Below are positions 18,788-30,200 of a DNA stretch of 64,000 nt, in pieces (position 1 is the first letter of the stretch; each line of letters opens with the position of its first letter). The DNA is taken from contig OZ025786.1 in NCBI GenBank assembly GCA_964019425.1, positions 1,116,001-1,180,000 of the forward strand, in the 5' to 3' direction. The notes beneath the pieces were generated by a model. That model was not told the DNA's origin and searched no databases. It was given only the letters and a program-made list of their open reading frames with translations. The position numbers and the translations under genes were made by a program. Source of the DNA: Flectonema sp. DT1601 (Eukaryota; Euglenozoa; Diplonemea; Diplonemida; Diplonemidae).

Positions 18788-21477
18788 CTAAATATCAGGA
18801 TCGTTATGTTGAATAAGTTGGTGTCTTTGGAGGGCGTTTTGCAACGACTCAGAGAATTGTTCATCGTCGACCTGTTATTGTTTACGTTTTGTTTTTTTTC
18901 CAGTTGTAACATAAAAAAACATAAAAAAACACATACCTGTCTGGCATAACCCAGCAGGTTACTTGATACTTGTCTAATGTGTTCTTCTTCTTCAGAAATG
19001 GTAATATCTTTAGTGATTTGCGGACTTATTTTGTTCACATCCCGAACGACCTTCGCAGTTTGCGTTTCAATTCGAGCCGTGGCTTCTTTACATTCATCAC
19101 ATTGACGCTCAACGCTATCTTTTGCTTCTTTAATTGAGTGAAATTCTGAAGTAATTTTCTCTCTGTTTCTCTGATACTCGTTTAGCTCTTGTAGTTTTGA
19201 CATTTCTGTTTTGAGGAAGTCTTTCATGTCATTTGATCTTCGATTTACTTTTGACTGAACTGCTTTGCTCTTTTCTTCGAGAGCTTTCTTGACGACTGTT
19301 TCTACATCGTCGTTTCCGACTCTTTTAAATTGAGATTTATATTGAACATTACAACCTTTGAGAACTGCTATCGTTTTATCCATTTTACGAGCTTCGCGTT
19401 CAACTCTTTTGATTTCAATATCGAGACCGTCGCCTTGGACTTGAAGTAACTCTCGCTCCTTTGCAGTCTTTACGATGTACTGAGCGTGGGTTAAGTCACC
19501 GTCAGGGTTTTCATCATCTCGACTGATCCGACTAACTAAAACTTGAAATCTATTTTTCAAATGCGAAACTTTTGCATCTCTCTCTCTCAATTCAAGAGCG
19601 AGTTGCCGACGTTCTTCTTCTCCTGTCTTTGCTTCCATTCCGAGGACTTCCTTGTGAACTTTTATTTCAGTTTCTCGTTCCTCAATTGTAACCTCTAATT
19701 GACTCTTTCGATTCTCAAGACCTAATAATTCATCTCCTCGTTGATTAACTAAAAGACGAAGACGATTAACCTGTAACTGAAGAACATCATTTTGAACCAT
19801 CAGAGACTCTTTTCTTTTAACGAGAGTCGCGTACTCTGTTTGGCAACTGTCATTTTCAAGTGTGAGTTCTAAGATGACTTCTGATACGGATTTTTGATCT
19901 TTTTCTTTATTGCTGAGATCAATCTTTGCTTGTCTGACATCATCATTAACACGTTTAACTTGCAAGTGTAATACTTTGTGTTGCTTTAAAAGGTCATCGA
20001 GCATCGTTTGAAGCATTGAAATCTTTTCTTTGAGCTCTCGACGTTCTTCTTCTGTTCTCTCACCTTTTGCTCGATTGACTTTTCGTTCCATCTGTTGAAC
20101 TTGGAACTCGACGTTGTAAAGAAGTTCTTGTTGTTTAAACGACTCCTGGTCAAGTTTGTTTATGTTGGTTACCATGTTTTTATTTTGAGCCTGAGCCCCG
20201 CTGATTTCAGCTAAGAAATTTGCTTGTCCTTTTCTAACAGTAAACAAGTCTTGTGATTTTGAATACTGTTCGTCTTTCAACTGTTGCATTTCTTGATCAA
20301 GAGCCTTCAAAGACTGATCTGTTTGTGTTAAGAGATCGTTGACTAACTTATTTTGTTTTTCTAAATTCTTTGCTGATTCATTTTCCTCACGTAATTTAGA
20401 AAGTGTTTTTTCCTGATTAGAAGTCATTCTCTCAAACTCTCCGAGTCGTTTTTCTAAAGCAAACTGCCTTGCTTCTTTGTCTGCTTTTTTATTATTCATC
20501 TCCGTGAGTGCTTTATTTAATGTGTTTTTTAAAACTTCTAATTCGTCTTCCAAGTCAGCAAGGTGTTGTGATATTGATAAGTGATCGCCTCTGTATTTTG
20601 TTACGATTCTGTCTTCTTGTGCTATTTTATTGTCAAGTTCTTTATTGTTTTGTTGTTCAACAGTAAGAAATGCATTTCGATCTCGGAGTTGTTCCGTTCG
20701 TTTTTGAAGCCATTGTTTGCCTTCAGCGTAACGCTCACGTTCTGCGTTGATTACCTCGTCACGTTTGTGCATTGCTTGGACAGCATCTTCCCATTGCAAG
20801 ATCAGGTCCTGACGTTCTTTGTGTAGACTGCGGTAGTCTGCAGCAGTCTTGTCGAGTTCTATCTGAGAAGCTTGTGTTTCAGTTATCTCATCTTCGACTA
20901 GTTTCTTCTTCTGTTGAACTTGTCGAGAGAGTTTTTCAATTTGAAGATTGAGGTCTCTTATCTTAACGCCATCTTCTTTTGAATATCTTTCCAGGGCTAC
21001 TGTGTCGTCTTCTTTTTGTTTTCGCGCGAGGTCCCATTGTTCAAGTTCCTCTTGTTGGAAGTTCATCGAAGCTTTAAATTCATCCATCTTAACGTTGCCA
21101 TGAAAAATAGAATTTTGAATAGAATCGACCTTCTCTTGTAATTCCGTTTGTTCCTTTGCAAATCGTCGCATTTCTTGTTTTATGCGACCAGTTTCCCTGT
21201 CAGCTAACTGAGCCATGTGATCTTCTGTTTCAATCTCTCGTCTTTTTGCATCATACAAGACCTGAGTATTCGCAATCTCTTGTTTGACGTTCTTTAAATG
21301 CTCGTTCATGAAATCAACTCGTCCTTTATTTTCGTCAACTTCTCTGGAACGTTCTTCAATTTCAGCTTCGTATGCTTTCACTTGATTGGTCAACTCTTTA
21401 TTAACGTGATTCAGCAAGTGATGAGGAAGGATATCAACTTCCTCACCTACATCAGGTAAATCATCGTCGTCATCCAT
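18788..21477 (-). CDS. CCDC39: CCDC39 orthologue (FAP59), axonemal 96-nm ruler subunit
   Basis: The 874-residue, almost wholly coiled-coil protein aligns along its length with vertebrate CCDC39 as I remember it: HLKNVKQEIANTQ near residue 60, QIELDKTAADYRSLHKERQD, ILQWEDAVQAMHKRD, LDQESFKQQELLYNVEFQVQ, and THAQYIVKTAKERELLQVQG. CCDC39 pairs with CCDC40 as the ruler that fixes radial spokes and inner dynein arms on doublet microtubules, so the organism has a motile flagellum. The last exon is hidden: the 65-bp intron 18872-18936 (GTATGT...AATAACAG, phase 0) joins LLGYARQ to VDDEQFSESLQNALQRH and stop at 18788. A C-rich tract ending CCAACAG at 21496 precedes the ATG by 18 bases. Confidence 0.93.
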
Positions 21478-21906
21478 TTTGTTGATTCGTTCTTTCTGTT
21501 GGAGGGGGAGGAGTGAACAATAATAAACTAACTCTCGCAGATAAACAAAAAAACAAGTATCCAGAAATTGTTGTCACATCCAAGTTAGAAATCATCCAAT
21601 TATTTGTAAAATAAAAAACGAAATTATAACCGATCCACTACTATACGCTTAATGCTTTATCACATCTTTGACAAGACTGTTCAAAGAGAGCGTTATTACT
21701 AAGAGACAGCTGTATAGTTTGAGATATCAAATTACTGCTATTGGAACTCCAGATCAGTGATTTGGAACAGCAAGACGATAATTTGGACCACTTTCTTCAT
21801 TTGATGCAGGGAAGTATCCCCTCGTGTATTTCCCCCTCAAGAATAGTTTCTTTACAGTAATTACAACAAAATATAATTTTTTAATAACCAACTTACTACT
21901 TTACAC
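21478..21906. other. Intergenic, CCDC39 upstream and LRR downstream
   Basis: Contains the CCDC39 splice acceptor and a decayed copy of the LRR gene 3' end at 21641-21725. Otherwise AT-rich. Confidence 0.5.
21641..21725 (-). pseudogene. Relic of an LRR gene 3' end
   Basis: On the minus strand this resembles the last codons and 3' flank of the intact LRR gene about 250 bp away: shared ATACAGCTG/GTACAGCTG, TAATAA, GAACAGTCT/GAACGGTCT, then TTAAGCGTATAGTAGT against TTAAGTGTAAAGTAGT. The frame has small length changes. It points to tandem duplication and loss of an LRR paralogue. Confidence 0.55.
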
Positions 21907-23060
21907 TTAACGATTTAGCACAGACCGTTCGAGAACGCAATTATTAACAGGCAGCTGTACAGATTTCAGTGATCTGCAATTCCTGAGAAAGAACGCACCA
22001 ATTTCGTTCACACCATTAAAATTTGAAAGGTCAAGAGAAGTGATGTGTGAACAGTAAGTCAAGAAATGACTTCCTATTCTGGTAACATTACTAAGACCTG
22101 AAAGGTCAAGAGAAGTGAGGAATGTACAAGAATACAAAAAGTAATCCCCGATAACGGTAACGCCACTAAAACCTGAAAGGTCAAGAGTAGTGACGTGTGA
22201 ACAGTGTGCCAAGAAGTCATTTCCAATAGTGGTAACAGAACGAAAACCTGAAAGGTCAAGAGAACTCATTCGTGCACAGGTATGCAAAAAATCATTTCCA
22301 ATACTGGTAACACCATTTAAACTTGAAAGATCAAGAGTAGTGATGCTTATACAGCCAAACATAAACTCATGTTCAAGAGTAGTAACTCCACTGAGACCGA
22401 ATGAAAGGTCAAGAGAAGTCATTCGTGTACAGCGATACAAAAAACCACTTCCAATACTGGTAACATTACTAAGACCTGAAAGGTCAAGAGCAGTGCTTTC
22501 AGCTAGGTGGGAACAAGAAGACAAAAAATTACGCCCAATACTAGTGACACCACTAAGACCTGAAAGGTCAAGAGAAGTGATTTGTTCACAGCGATACAAG
22601 AAATCATTCCCAACAGTGGTAACTTGTGAGATGACTTTGCTGTCTGCATTTGAATTGCGGAAAGAAATCTGTTTGGCTTCTGAAGGAAGCAGATCACTGG
22701 CAATACTCAGACAACCATCCTCTGAGAATGTGGGGGTGTTCAGATATAAATTCTCTGTAATGTGGTCTCTCATCCAAAGAAGCAGCTTCTCTTTTTTTCC
22801 AGCATCAACAAACCAGCTTTTATCAAACATCCGAACTAGCTTTCTCAATATTTCCAACTCGCTGTTTGCGACTACTCCACAATCTGATAACCGCTCAGTT
22901 TCGCAAAGGGCATCACCAGCAAACGAGAGTTCAATTTCCCCGTATCGACATCCCACTCCCCAGCTGCCTCCGTCAACACGTCCCTCACAACCGAATCAGC
23001 ACCAACTGTGACTGACACCGCAGGGAATCCAAAATCCGGACACGTCACGAAAACCTGCAT
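21907..23060 (-). CDS. Ubiquitin-like domain plus leucine-rich-repeat protein (apparent frameshift)
   Basis: The N-terminus MQVFVTCPDFGFPAVSVTVG starts at 23060, and the matching second half of a ubiquitin-like fold (IELSFAGDALCETERLSDCG) lies in the next frame. The frames would join if the four-G run at 22938-22941 had one more G, so this is either a sequencing/assembly slip or a real one-base break. After a helical linker, about nine LRR units follow of the form TSLDLSGLSNVTSIGxxFLxxC (23-26 residues), the BspA-like LRR type common in euglenozoan multigene families. The end LKSVQLPVNNCVLERSVLNR caps the repeat. Probably a protein-interaction or surface-family protein; the target is unknown. 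Confidence 0.8.
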
Positions 23061-23308
23061 TGTTGTTTTAGTAATCTACTGGAAGACAAAAAAAAAATAT
23101 TTATTAAATTGTTGAAGTGTTTCAAACGATGGCAGAAAATACCAAAATTCAGATTCCAATCCAAACCAGATGAACAAGTTGCTTACCAAAAATGATGGAA
23201 AGCTGTTGGAGTTATGAAATTATTAATTAACTACTAAAGCCGTAACGTCTAAAACCTAAGAAAGTAATCCAAAAGATAATTTGTTTCATATTCAAAAACA
23301 AGACTTGA

Positions 23309-24343
23309 TCACGTAACGCTGCCTCCATTCATAAATATAAGAGTTTCAATAGCTCCATCGCTAAAGTGATGAGATTTTGGTATTTTAATGGAAGAAGACA
23401 AGGCTGAGTGTCTCATTCCGATTTGTTTGAGAAATCGAATTTCATTTTTGTGAAATCCAAAAACAGAATTATGACCCAACCGAGTTGGGTAGTTCGGTAC
23501 GTACAATGACCAATAATTTAATCTCAACGAGGTATGAAGAGTTTTACTAACGAATCTTAAGTTCTGAAGACAACTAATCGATAAATACGAAGCAATCCCA
23601 AACGTTAAAATAACATCCACAACCGAAGTAGACTTTTCACTAATCACACTCTCCTTACACGCTGAGAATACTATTGAGGATTGACAATACCGTGCCATGC
23701 ATGATCTTATTCTGGGAAGTGAGTTCTCAACCAAGTGTTGTAGTAAAGGTGATTGCGGTGGTTTCTTATTATCATATTCGATACAAATGGCTACAGCTGC
23801 TAATATTTGAGGAGGGAAACAAACAATCAGGGGAGGTGTAACCAAAACATTAACAAGACTATGTAGTAGTTTATAACTTTCTACTTCCTGATGTGACTGC
23901 TTTACTTCAGTGATGAACACTTCCAAGACGTTGAAGGGACTGTGGACTTTTAAATTAAAATCGATAGCTTCCAAAATAGCCAACTCATGAGAAGTTAAGC
24001 TCTCGTTAGAAACACCTTCGATGATGTCTCCGAATAGAGAAATGAACGTTTCTTTTTGTATATGTTCGTCTTCGACTTTTATAGAAAGGTATAACGCAGA
24101 GGAGAGTATGTACAGACTTTCCTCACCAGATGATCTCCTCTGTCTGTCTCCAAATAAATAATATTTTGATAAATACATGCAAGTAGTCACAAACACACCC
24201 AAACTCAAACCCATATCTCTTGATATAACGTACGTCATGTTGAGCATCTCACTGACGGGGGTGTAAACTTCTCTAGCCAGTCCCTTCTCAATGGTAACTA
24301 CGTCTTCTAGGCATTTTCGATGAGTTGAATTCTCCCACAACAT
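23309..24343 (-). CDS. Cyclin-like protein
   Basis: The start is ATG 24343 (MLWENSTHRKCLEDV), eight bases after a TTTCAG at 24351. Residues about 30-150 match a cyclin box: YLSKYYLFGD, ALYLSIKVEDEHIQK (compare LYLACKVEE in cyclins C/H/L) and SHELAILEAIDFNLKVHSPF (compare ELLDFDLIVYHPY). The C-terminal third is not recognised and is hydrophobic in parts. Cyclin C/H/L types partner transcriptional CDKs, but the fit is too loose to assign a subtype or kinase. The length of 344 residues suits the family. Confidence 0.7.
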   Translation of the reverse strand: MLWENSTHRKCLEDVVTIEKGLAREVYTPVSEMLNMTYVISRDMGLSLGVFVTTCMYLSKYYLFGDRQRRSSGEESLYILSSALYLSIKVEDEHIQKETFISLFGDIIEGVSNESLTSHELAILEAIDFNLKVHSPFNVLEVFITEVKQSHQEVESYKLLHSLVNVLVTPPLIVCFPPQILAAVAICIEYDNKKPPQSPLLQHLVENSLPRIRSCMARYCQSSIVFSACKESVISEKSTSVVDVILTFGIASYLSISCLQNLRFVSKTLHTSLRLNYWSLYVPNYPTRLGHNSVFGFHKNEIRFLKQIGMRHSALSSSIKIPKSHHFSDGAIETLIFMNGGSVT

Positions 24344-24585
24344 ACCCAAACTGAAATAATTGTAAAGTTATAAATACGAACAATTAGTAATACGAGACTC
24401 ATATCGTAAAAAAGAAGGTGTGATCGGAACAGTAGCTGAAGGTACTCAACGCTGTCTCTTTATATGTAGTAAGTCTAATTTGTAGAAAAGTAAATATAAA
24501 TTAATAAAAGATCTAAATCAAACTAACTAAAAACAAACATAAAGTAATAACAGGTATAAAAGGATACAATACAACGACAGGGAAC

Positions 24586-26058
24586 TCATGCGGCGCAAGA
24601 CGTGTCTTCCGGGTCTGGGGAAGGTTCATCTCCTTCCTCTTGTTGTGTTTGCTGCGCTTCAGCTTCTTCTACAACTTGCTCATGTTCGATATCAGTTTGG
24701 GTTAGCTCTGTTTCTGTTTCTGTTTCTGGTTGTTGTTGTGGATCTGGTTGTTGTTGTGGCTCTGCAACTACTTCTTCCTGCGCCACTACTTCTGGTTCTG
24801 TTTCAGGCTCTGTTTCAGTGACCACTTGCTGAGGTTCCTCAGGTTGTGAATCATCTCTTTTCACTTCCTCCTCCTGTTGGAGAGTTTGTTCTTCCCTCTG
24901 TTTGGGTTCGTCTTCCCTCTGGTTGGGTTCGTCTTCCTTCTGTTGGAGGGGTTCGTCCTTCTTTTCAGTTTCAACAGGTTCTGAGTCTTTTATTATTTCT
25001 TCTTTTTTAGAAGTCGTATCTTCAGCACCTCGCTGCCGACGTAAGACTTCAAGAAGTCCCTCACCAGCTCTGAAATCTCTCATGCGAGCTTCTTCTGGTC
25101 TGATGTTGAAAGTCTCTGAAAGAGGACGTTGCAGACGAGCTGGAGATAGCGGCTGTCGAGAACCTACAGTTGGCTGACACATCGTCGACGGGTTTAGCGA
25201 CGACATTACAGTCTTAGACGGCAGTTCAATACCGCAGGTCATCTTTAACTTCGCTCGTGTGAGAAGTTCCTGCACTCGATTGTTGACTTCCGACTCCATT
25301 GGAGGTGGTGGCACAGCAGGGTTTTGCATCCTGTAAGGAGACACGTTGTGTATTGGAACTAACGGCACCATCGGAACTGCTACAGGAGACGCACTCGCAC
25401 CAAAAAGATGAGGAACACCAACAGGAATAACTGGCTGTTGGAACATAACAGAAGGAGAAACATGAGTCGGAACATACGGTAACGGACTTGGAGTACCTTC
25501 TACCATTGATGGCATCCCTGCTGCTACTGATGGAATACCTAATGGATTACACGGTGGTATCGGTGATGTCATCGAAGGAACAGCAGTGTGAAACAACGGA
25601 GACGGAGACGCTTCTCTAACAAGTTTAACAGCTGCTCGCAATGCTTCTTCTTCAGCAACTCTACTGTGGAGTTCCATACTAATTGCTTGTTCTGTTCTGG
25701 ATTGGATTATCTCTTGTTCTGCTCTGTAGATATCATTTTCTGCTTTTTTGATACGAGCCTCTGATTCCTCTCTCAGTTCTTGCAACCTTTTCATGTCTTC
25801 TAACTCCGAATAAGAATATTGTCTTGGAGGGGTCATCAAATCAATTCTAGGAGGAGACATTACTATCGGAGCGTTAGGAGATGACAACACTGTTGGTGGT
25901 CTCACAGCGATCGCTTCCAAATCTTTTAATCTGTCATCACACCCTTCTAATATTGTAGCTGATTCTCTGTGTAGTCCTCCTCCTATTCCATAGGCAGCCA
26001 TCTCTGCTTTTATAACTGACACCTGTCTGTTCAGCTCTTCTGTACTGAGGAAAGTCAT
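24586..26058 (-). CDS. Proline- and Glu/Gln-rich coiled-coil protein, unknown
   Basis: This 490-residue protein has a short N-terminal helix (STEELNRQVSVIKAEMAAYG), a charged coiled coil (about 80-145), a hydrophobic Pro-rich middle with many P-S/T motifs (about 150-265), and a long acidic low-complexity tail with small repeats of the type (K/R)EDEP(N/K)QRE and ETETETEL. It ends EDTSCAA. A CCACAG lies 19 bases before the ATG. The low-complexity tail is disordered. Function unknown; a cytoskeletal linker is only a guess. Confidence 0.65.
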   Translation of the reverse strand: MTFLSTEELNRQVSVIKAEMAAYGIGGGLHRESATILEGCDDRLKDLEAIAVRPPTVLSSPNAPIVMSPPRIDLMTPPRQYSYSELEDMKRLQELREESEARIKKAENDIYRAEQEIIQSRTEQAISMELHSRVAEEEALRAAVKLVREASPSPLFHTAVPSMTSPIPPCNPLGIPSVAAGMPSMVEGTPSPLPYVPTHVSPSVMFQQPVIPVGVPHLFGASASPVAVPMVPLVPIHNVSPYRMQNPAVPPPPMESEVNNRVQELLTRAKLKMTCGIELPSKTVMSSLNPSTMCQPTVGSRQPLSPARLQRPLSETFNIRPEEARMRDFRAGEGLLEVLRRQRGAEDTTSKKEEIIKDSEPVETEKKDEPLQQKEDEPNQREDEPKQREEQTLQQEEEVKRDDSQPEEPQQVVTETEPETEPEVVAQEEVVAEPQQQPDPQQQPETETETELTQTDIEHEQVVEEAEAQQTQQEEGDEPSPDPEDTSCAA

Positions 26059-27249
26059 TTCTTGTTTATGTAAACTGTGGAACGTAGTATGTCTGTAAAG
26101 CTGAACTATTACTCAGATTCACTTCCCACGAAGATTGGAAGATATAATTGAGCCTCCGACTGAAGTACAAAGGAGCCGCTGCTATTCACAATTTAAAAAA
26201 CCTTTTTAAGAACATTGAAGAACTATTACTCACAGACTCACCTCCTGTGAGGCATTTGAACATTTTTTTTATATCGCACTCCTTTAAAGATTGAAGGAAA
26301 TTAAGAAAAATTGACTCAAAACAAACATTCATCACTTCAAACTTTTTTGGGTATTAACGCGGGAAGGGAATGATAAAAAGAAGAAATCATGGATGGTTTG
26401 CTTTTTATCAAGGAGGGAATAATTGTTTTGTGGACATACAACACAACTGCATTATATGATCAAAGACAGGGTAAATAATTATGAAGAATGGGGAGGAGGG
26501 ATAACTCAAAAATAAAAAATAGAAAAGTTTCAATCGCTCCTTTGGAAAAGAAAAATGGAGAAATTGCAGTTTTTTTTTTTTTTTTTTTTTTTTTTGACAT
26601 CTTGAATAAAAAAAATAAAACCATTAATAAAAGAAAGAAAGAAGCGAAAAAACATTCCTCTCAAAACTGCTTGTGAGAGAAATTTGAATCACAGCAGGAA
26701 AACAGCAACAAAACCCTACTTAGAAAGCACCCTTAATTTCAAGGTACACTCTGTTGATGCAGGTATAAAAGTACAAATTGCGTGTAAATAAAAAAAAAAA
26801 TTAGTTAACTAGGCGCGCGTGTAAGTGACTGACTAAGAACGTACCATTGACATCGGAAAAAAGAAACGTGAAAGCCAGCTAATTGCTTAAAAAAAAAAAC
26901 TGAAAAAAAAAAAGAAAAAAAAAAGAGAGCGAAAAACTTTAAGCTACTCCCCACAACTAATGAATCCGAAGAATCCCATCAGAAGGGAGAGGCTTTCGAA
27001 CTATGGAAGATTTTTAAAAAAACAGAGATAAAGAAAACAAATGAACATTCCTCCCTTCTCCTTCTCTTTCATTCGTAAATAATTATGTCCAGTCAAACCC
27101 CAAATATGTACAGGTGGTGGTAATTTGACTTTGGTCAATAAAATATCGTAGGGAAATCAAAGGAATAAGAGGGAACAATCATTAAAATAAATAAAGTGTA
27201 CAAAAAGAAACTAAGCTCCTCCCGTTTTTTTTTTTTTGTTTTTTTTTTT
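26059..27249. other. Intergenic AT-rich stretch
   Basis: Holds A and T tracts (T run near 26571-26595) and presumably the 3' UTR of the RIIa-repeat gene. No gene recognised. Confidence 0.45.
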
Positions 27250-30200
27250 TTAGTTCAAATCAGAAGGGAGAACTCCAAGTTTTTTATCTCCAATTTCGAT
27301 TCCGATACGTCCTCTGCTGTGACCAGTTACCTTTGCAGGTTGTTTGTTGTACTGAACGTCAGTACCAACAGGGAACAGTTCTGAGACAGGTTTGGTTTCT
27401 CTTCGTAAGAGTGATGGAGGAATACCATAGACCTGGCTATCAATTTCGATAGAAATACGACCTCTTGCATGACCCTTAACCTCACCAATATTTCCATCTT
27501 GTGGGTGATCACCCGACACACAAACATTAATACCAACAGGAAACATTTCACACGGGTCTGTTAGTAGTCTGAGACACCCAGGTACGATTCCCCTGTTGAT
27601 ACCATCGATGTCAATCCCAATTCTACCTCTGCTGTGTCCCTTTACAATTCCAGTTTCACCCGTTTTTATTATTTCAATCTTTGAATCGATTGGAAATAAC
27701 TTTGTGATATCTCCATCGTTCTTTCTAATGGTCGATGGAGGTACCGAGTAAGTATCATCATCAGTCTTTACAATAACTCGACCACGACAATAATTATTTA
27801 CAATTCCAATTAATCCATTTGTTGATTGAGAATAGTTAATAAACTGAACTGATGTTCCCTTTGAGAATTGTTGTTCAGGTGTGAGTTCAGCAATCCTCGC
27901 CATCCCCGCTGGTATTCCAACTATTGAACCATTCAATAATGAGACACCAATACGTCCTCTGTTTACGGAAGAGACTCGTCCAGTTTTTCCAACGTTTTGT
28001 CCTTCGAGAATCTCGATCTCATTTCCAACTTTAAAAGTCTGAGCAGCACTCTTTCCCGATGATCGCAATTGCTGTGCTGGGATACCAACGTGTGTGTCAT
28101 CACTAAGTTTTACTCCAACTCTTCCTCTTGTGATTCCAGTCACAGTTCCCTCGCATCCGTTAATAGATGATTCTGTTATTACTGTGACGTGATCACCAAC
28201 GTTGAATAATTGTTCAGCTATTTTACCATTTAGTCTGAGTAGTGATGAAGGAACACCAATGACGGAGTTATCACTCAAAGTAACACCAACTCGACCTCTT
28301 GTGACTCCAGAAACACGTCCACAATTTCCATTGTGTTGACTTGTTGGATCACAAATAGTGACTTCGTTACCAATTTGAAATTCCTGAGATGCTTCTTTAC
28401 CTTCAGATCGAAGCATCTGAAAAGGAACACCAATATTAGTCCCGTCGGAAAGACAAACTCCGACTCTGCCTCTCGTGATTCCCGTTACGTTTCCAATTTT
28501 ACCATCGTGCTCACCATCTACAAGGACGACTCGCTGATCTACTTTGAATTCTCTCGTTGCTGTCCGACCATCGTATCGAACTTGTTGTGGTGGAAGTCCA
28601 ATAATAGATCCGTTAGTCAATTCAACACCAATACGTCCTCTATTCTTACCAGTTACTTTACCTGAGAGACCATTAATTGATTGATCTTCTGATATGATAA
28701 CAATCGGTTCTCCGATCTTAACCTGCTGGTCGGCTGACTTCCCAATTGATCGAAGTTGTTGAGGAGGCAGACCAACTGACTCGCCGTTTGAAAGTTCAAC
28801 TCCAATTCTTCCTCTCGACACTCCCTTCACTCGACCATGTTTTCCATTAAGAGTTTTGTCACTACAGACCACATCAACTTCAGCCCCTAAAGGAAACGAT
28901 TGTTGAGCACTCTTTCCGAGGTTGCGTAGATTGTGAGGAGGGACTCCAACTATGGTGCCGCTGTTTAGTTCAACACCAACACGTCCTCGACTGATTCCAC
29001 TAACCCGACCGTGTTTACCATTTAGTTCTTTATTCTCACAAACTATATCAACTTCAGCTCCTTTTTTAAATTCCTGTGCTGCTGATTTCCCCAAATTCAA
29101 AAGCTGCTGAGGTGGTAGCCCCACAACTGTTCCATTCTCTAACTCAACACCAATACGTCCTCTGTGAGTGCCGCATACCTTTCCGTTTCTACCGTTGAGG
29201 TCTTTGTTCTCGCAGACGAGGTCAACTTTGTCACCTATTTTAAAGGCCTGTGAAGCAGTCTTACCAAGACACTTTAACTGTCGAGGTGGGAGTCCAATGA
29301 GGTCACCGTTATCAAGTTCGACTCCGACTCTACCCCTGCTGGTACCTGTGACACGTCCATGTTTTCCGTTTAGATTATGATTGTCTGATATCACATCTAC
29401 TTCTGCCCCAACTGGATACGCCTGATCAGCTGAACGACCAATTTGACGTAATTGCTGCGGAGGGACACCAACAACTGTACCGTTCTCAAGTTCGATTCCG
29501 ACTCTACCTCGGAAGGTGCCTGTAACACGAGCTGTTCGCCCGTTTAATTCTTGATTCTCACAAACTATTTCTGCGGCTGCTCCGACCGAAAACAGCTGCC
29601 CAGCAGACTTTCCGACAGCTCTCAAATGCTGTGCTACAAAACCAACTATCTCACCGTCGTCTAACTGAACACCAATTCTACCTCTGGAGTTGGCACCAAC
29701 GAAACCATGTTTACCGTTATGAGTTCCTTCAATGATATCTACTTCTGTATTGATTGGGAAAGCTTGAACTCCAGACTTTGATGTGTTGCGAAGTTGCTGT
29801 GGAAGGAGTCCAACACTGTCACCATTTAATAGTTGAATACCAACCCTACCTCGATTGTGTCCCTGAACACGACCCATACGACCATTTAGTTTAGGGTCCT
29901 CATGTATGATGTCTACTTCTGCTCCAACAGGAAACTCTTGTGCTGCAGATTTCCTTAATGCGATCAGCATCTGTGGTACTAGTCCGATTTCTCTTCCGTC
30001 AGATAGTACGAGTCCGACTCTACCGCGAGATTCGCCCACGACTCTGGCAGACATTCCGTTAAGTGAATGGCAATCTCCTTTAATTTGAACTTCTGTACCA
30101 ACTGGGAATGATTGTTTAGCAGTCTTCTGTGTAGCTCTGATCATACCCGGAGGGCATCCGATGACAGAATTATCTTCAAGTAGGATACCAACTCTTCCTC

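Noticed and set aside
22190-23011. Plus-strand frame of 273 residues
   Set aside because: It is the mirror of the LRR repeats; the minus strand gives regular LDLSGLS units.
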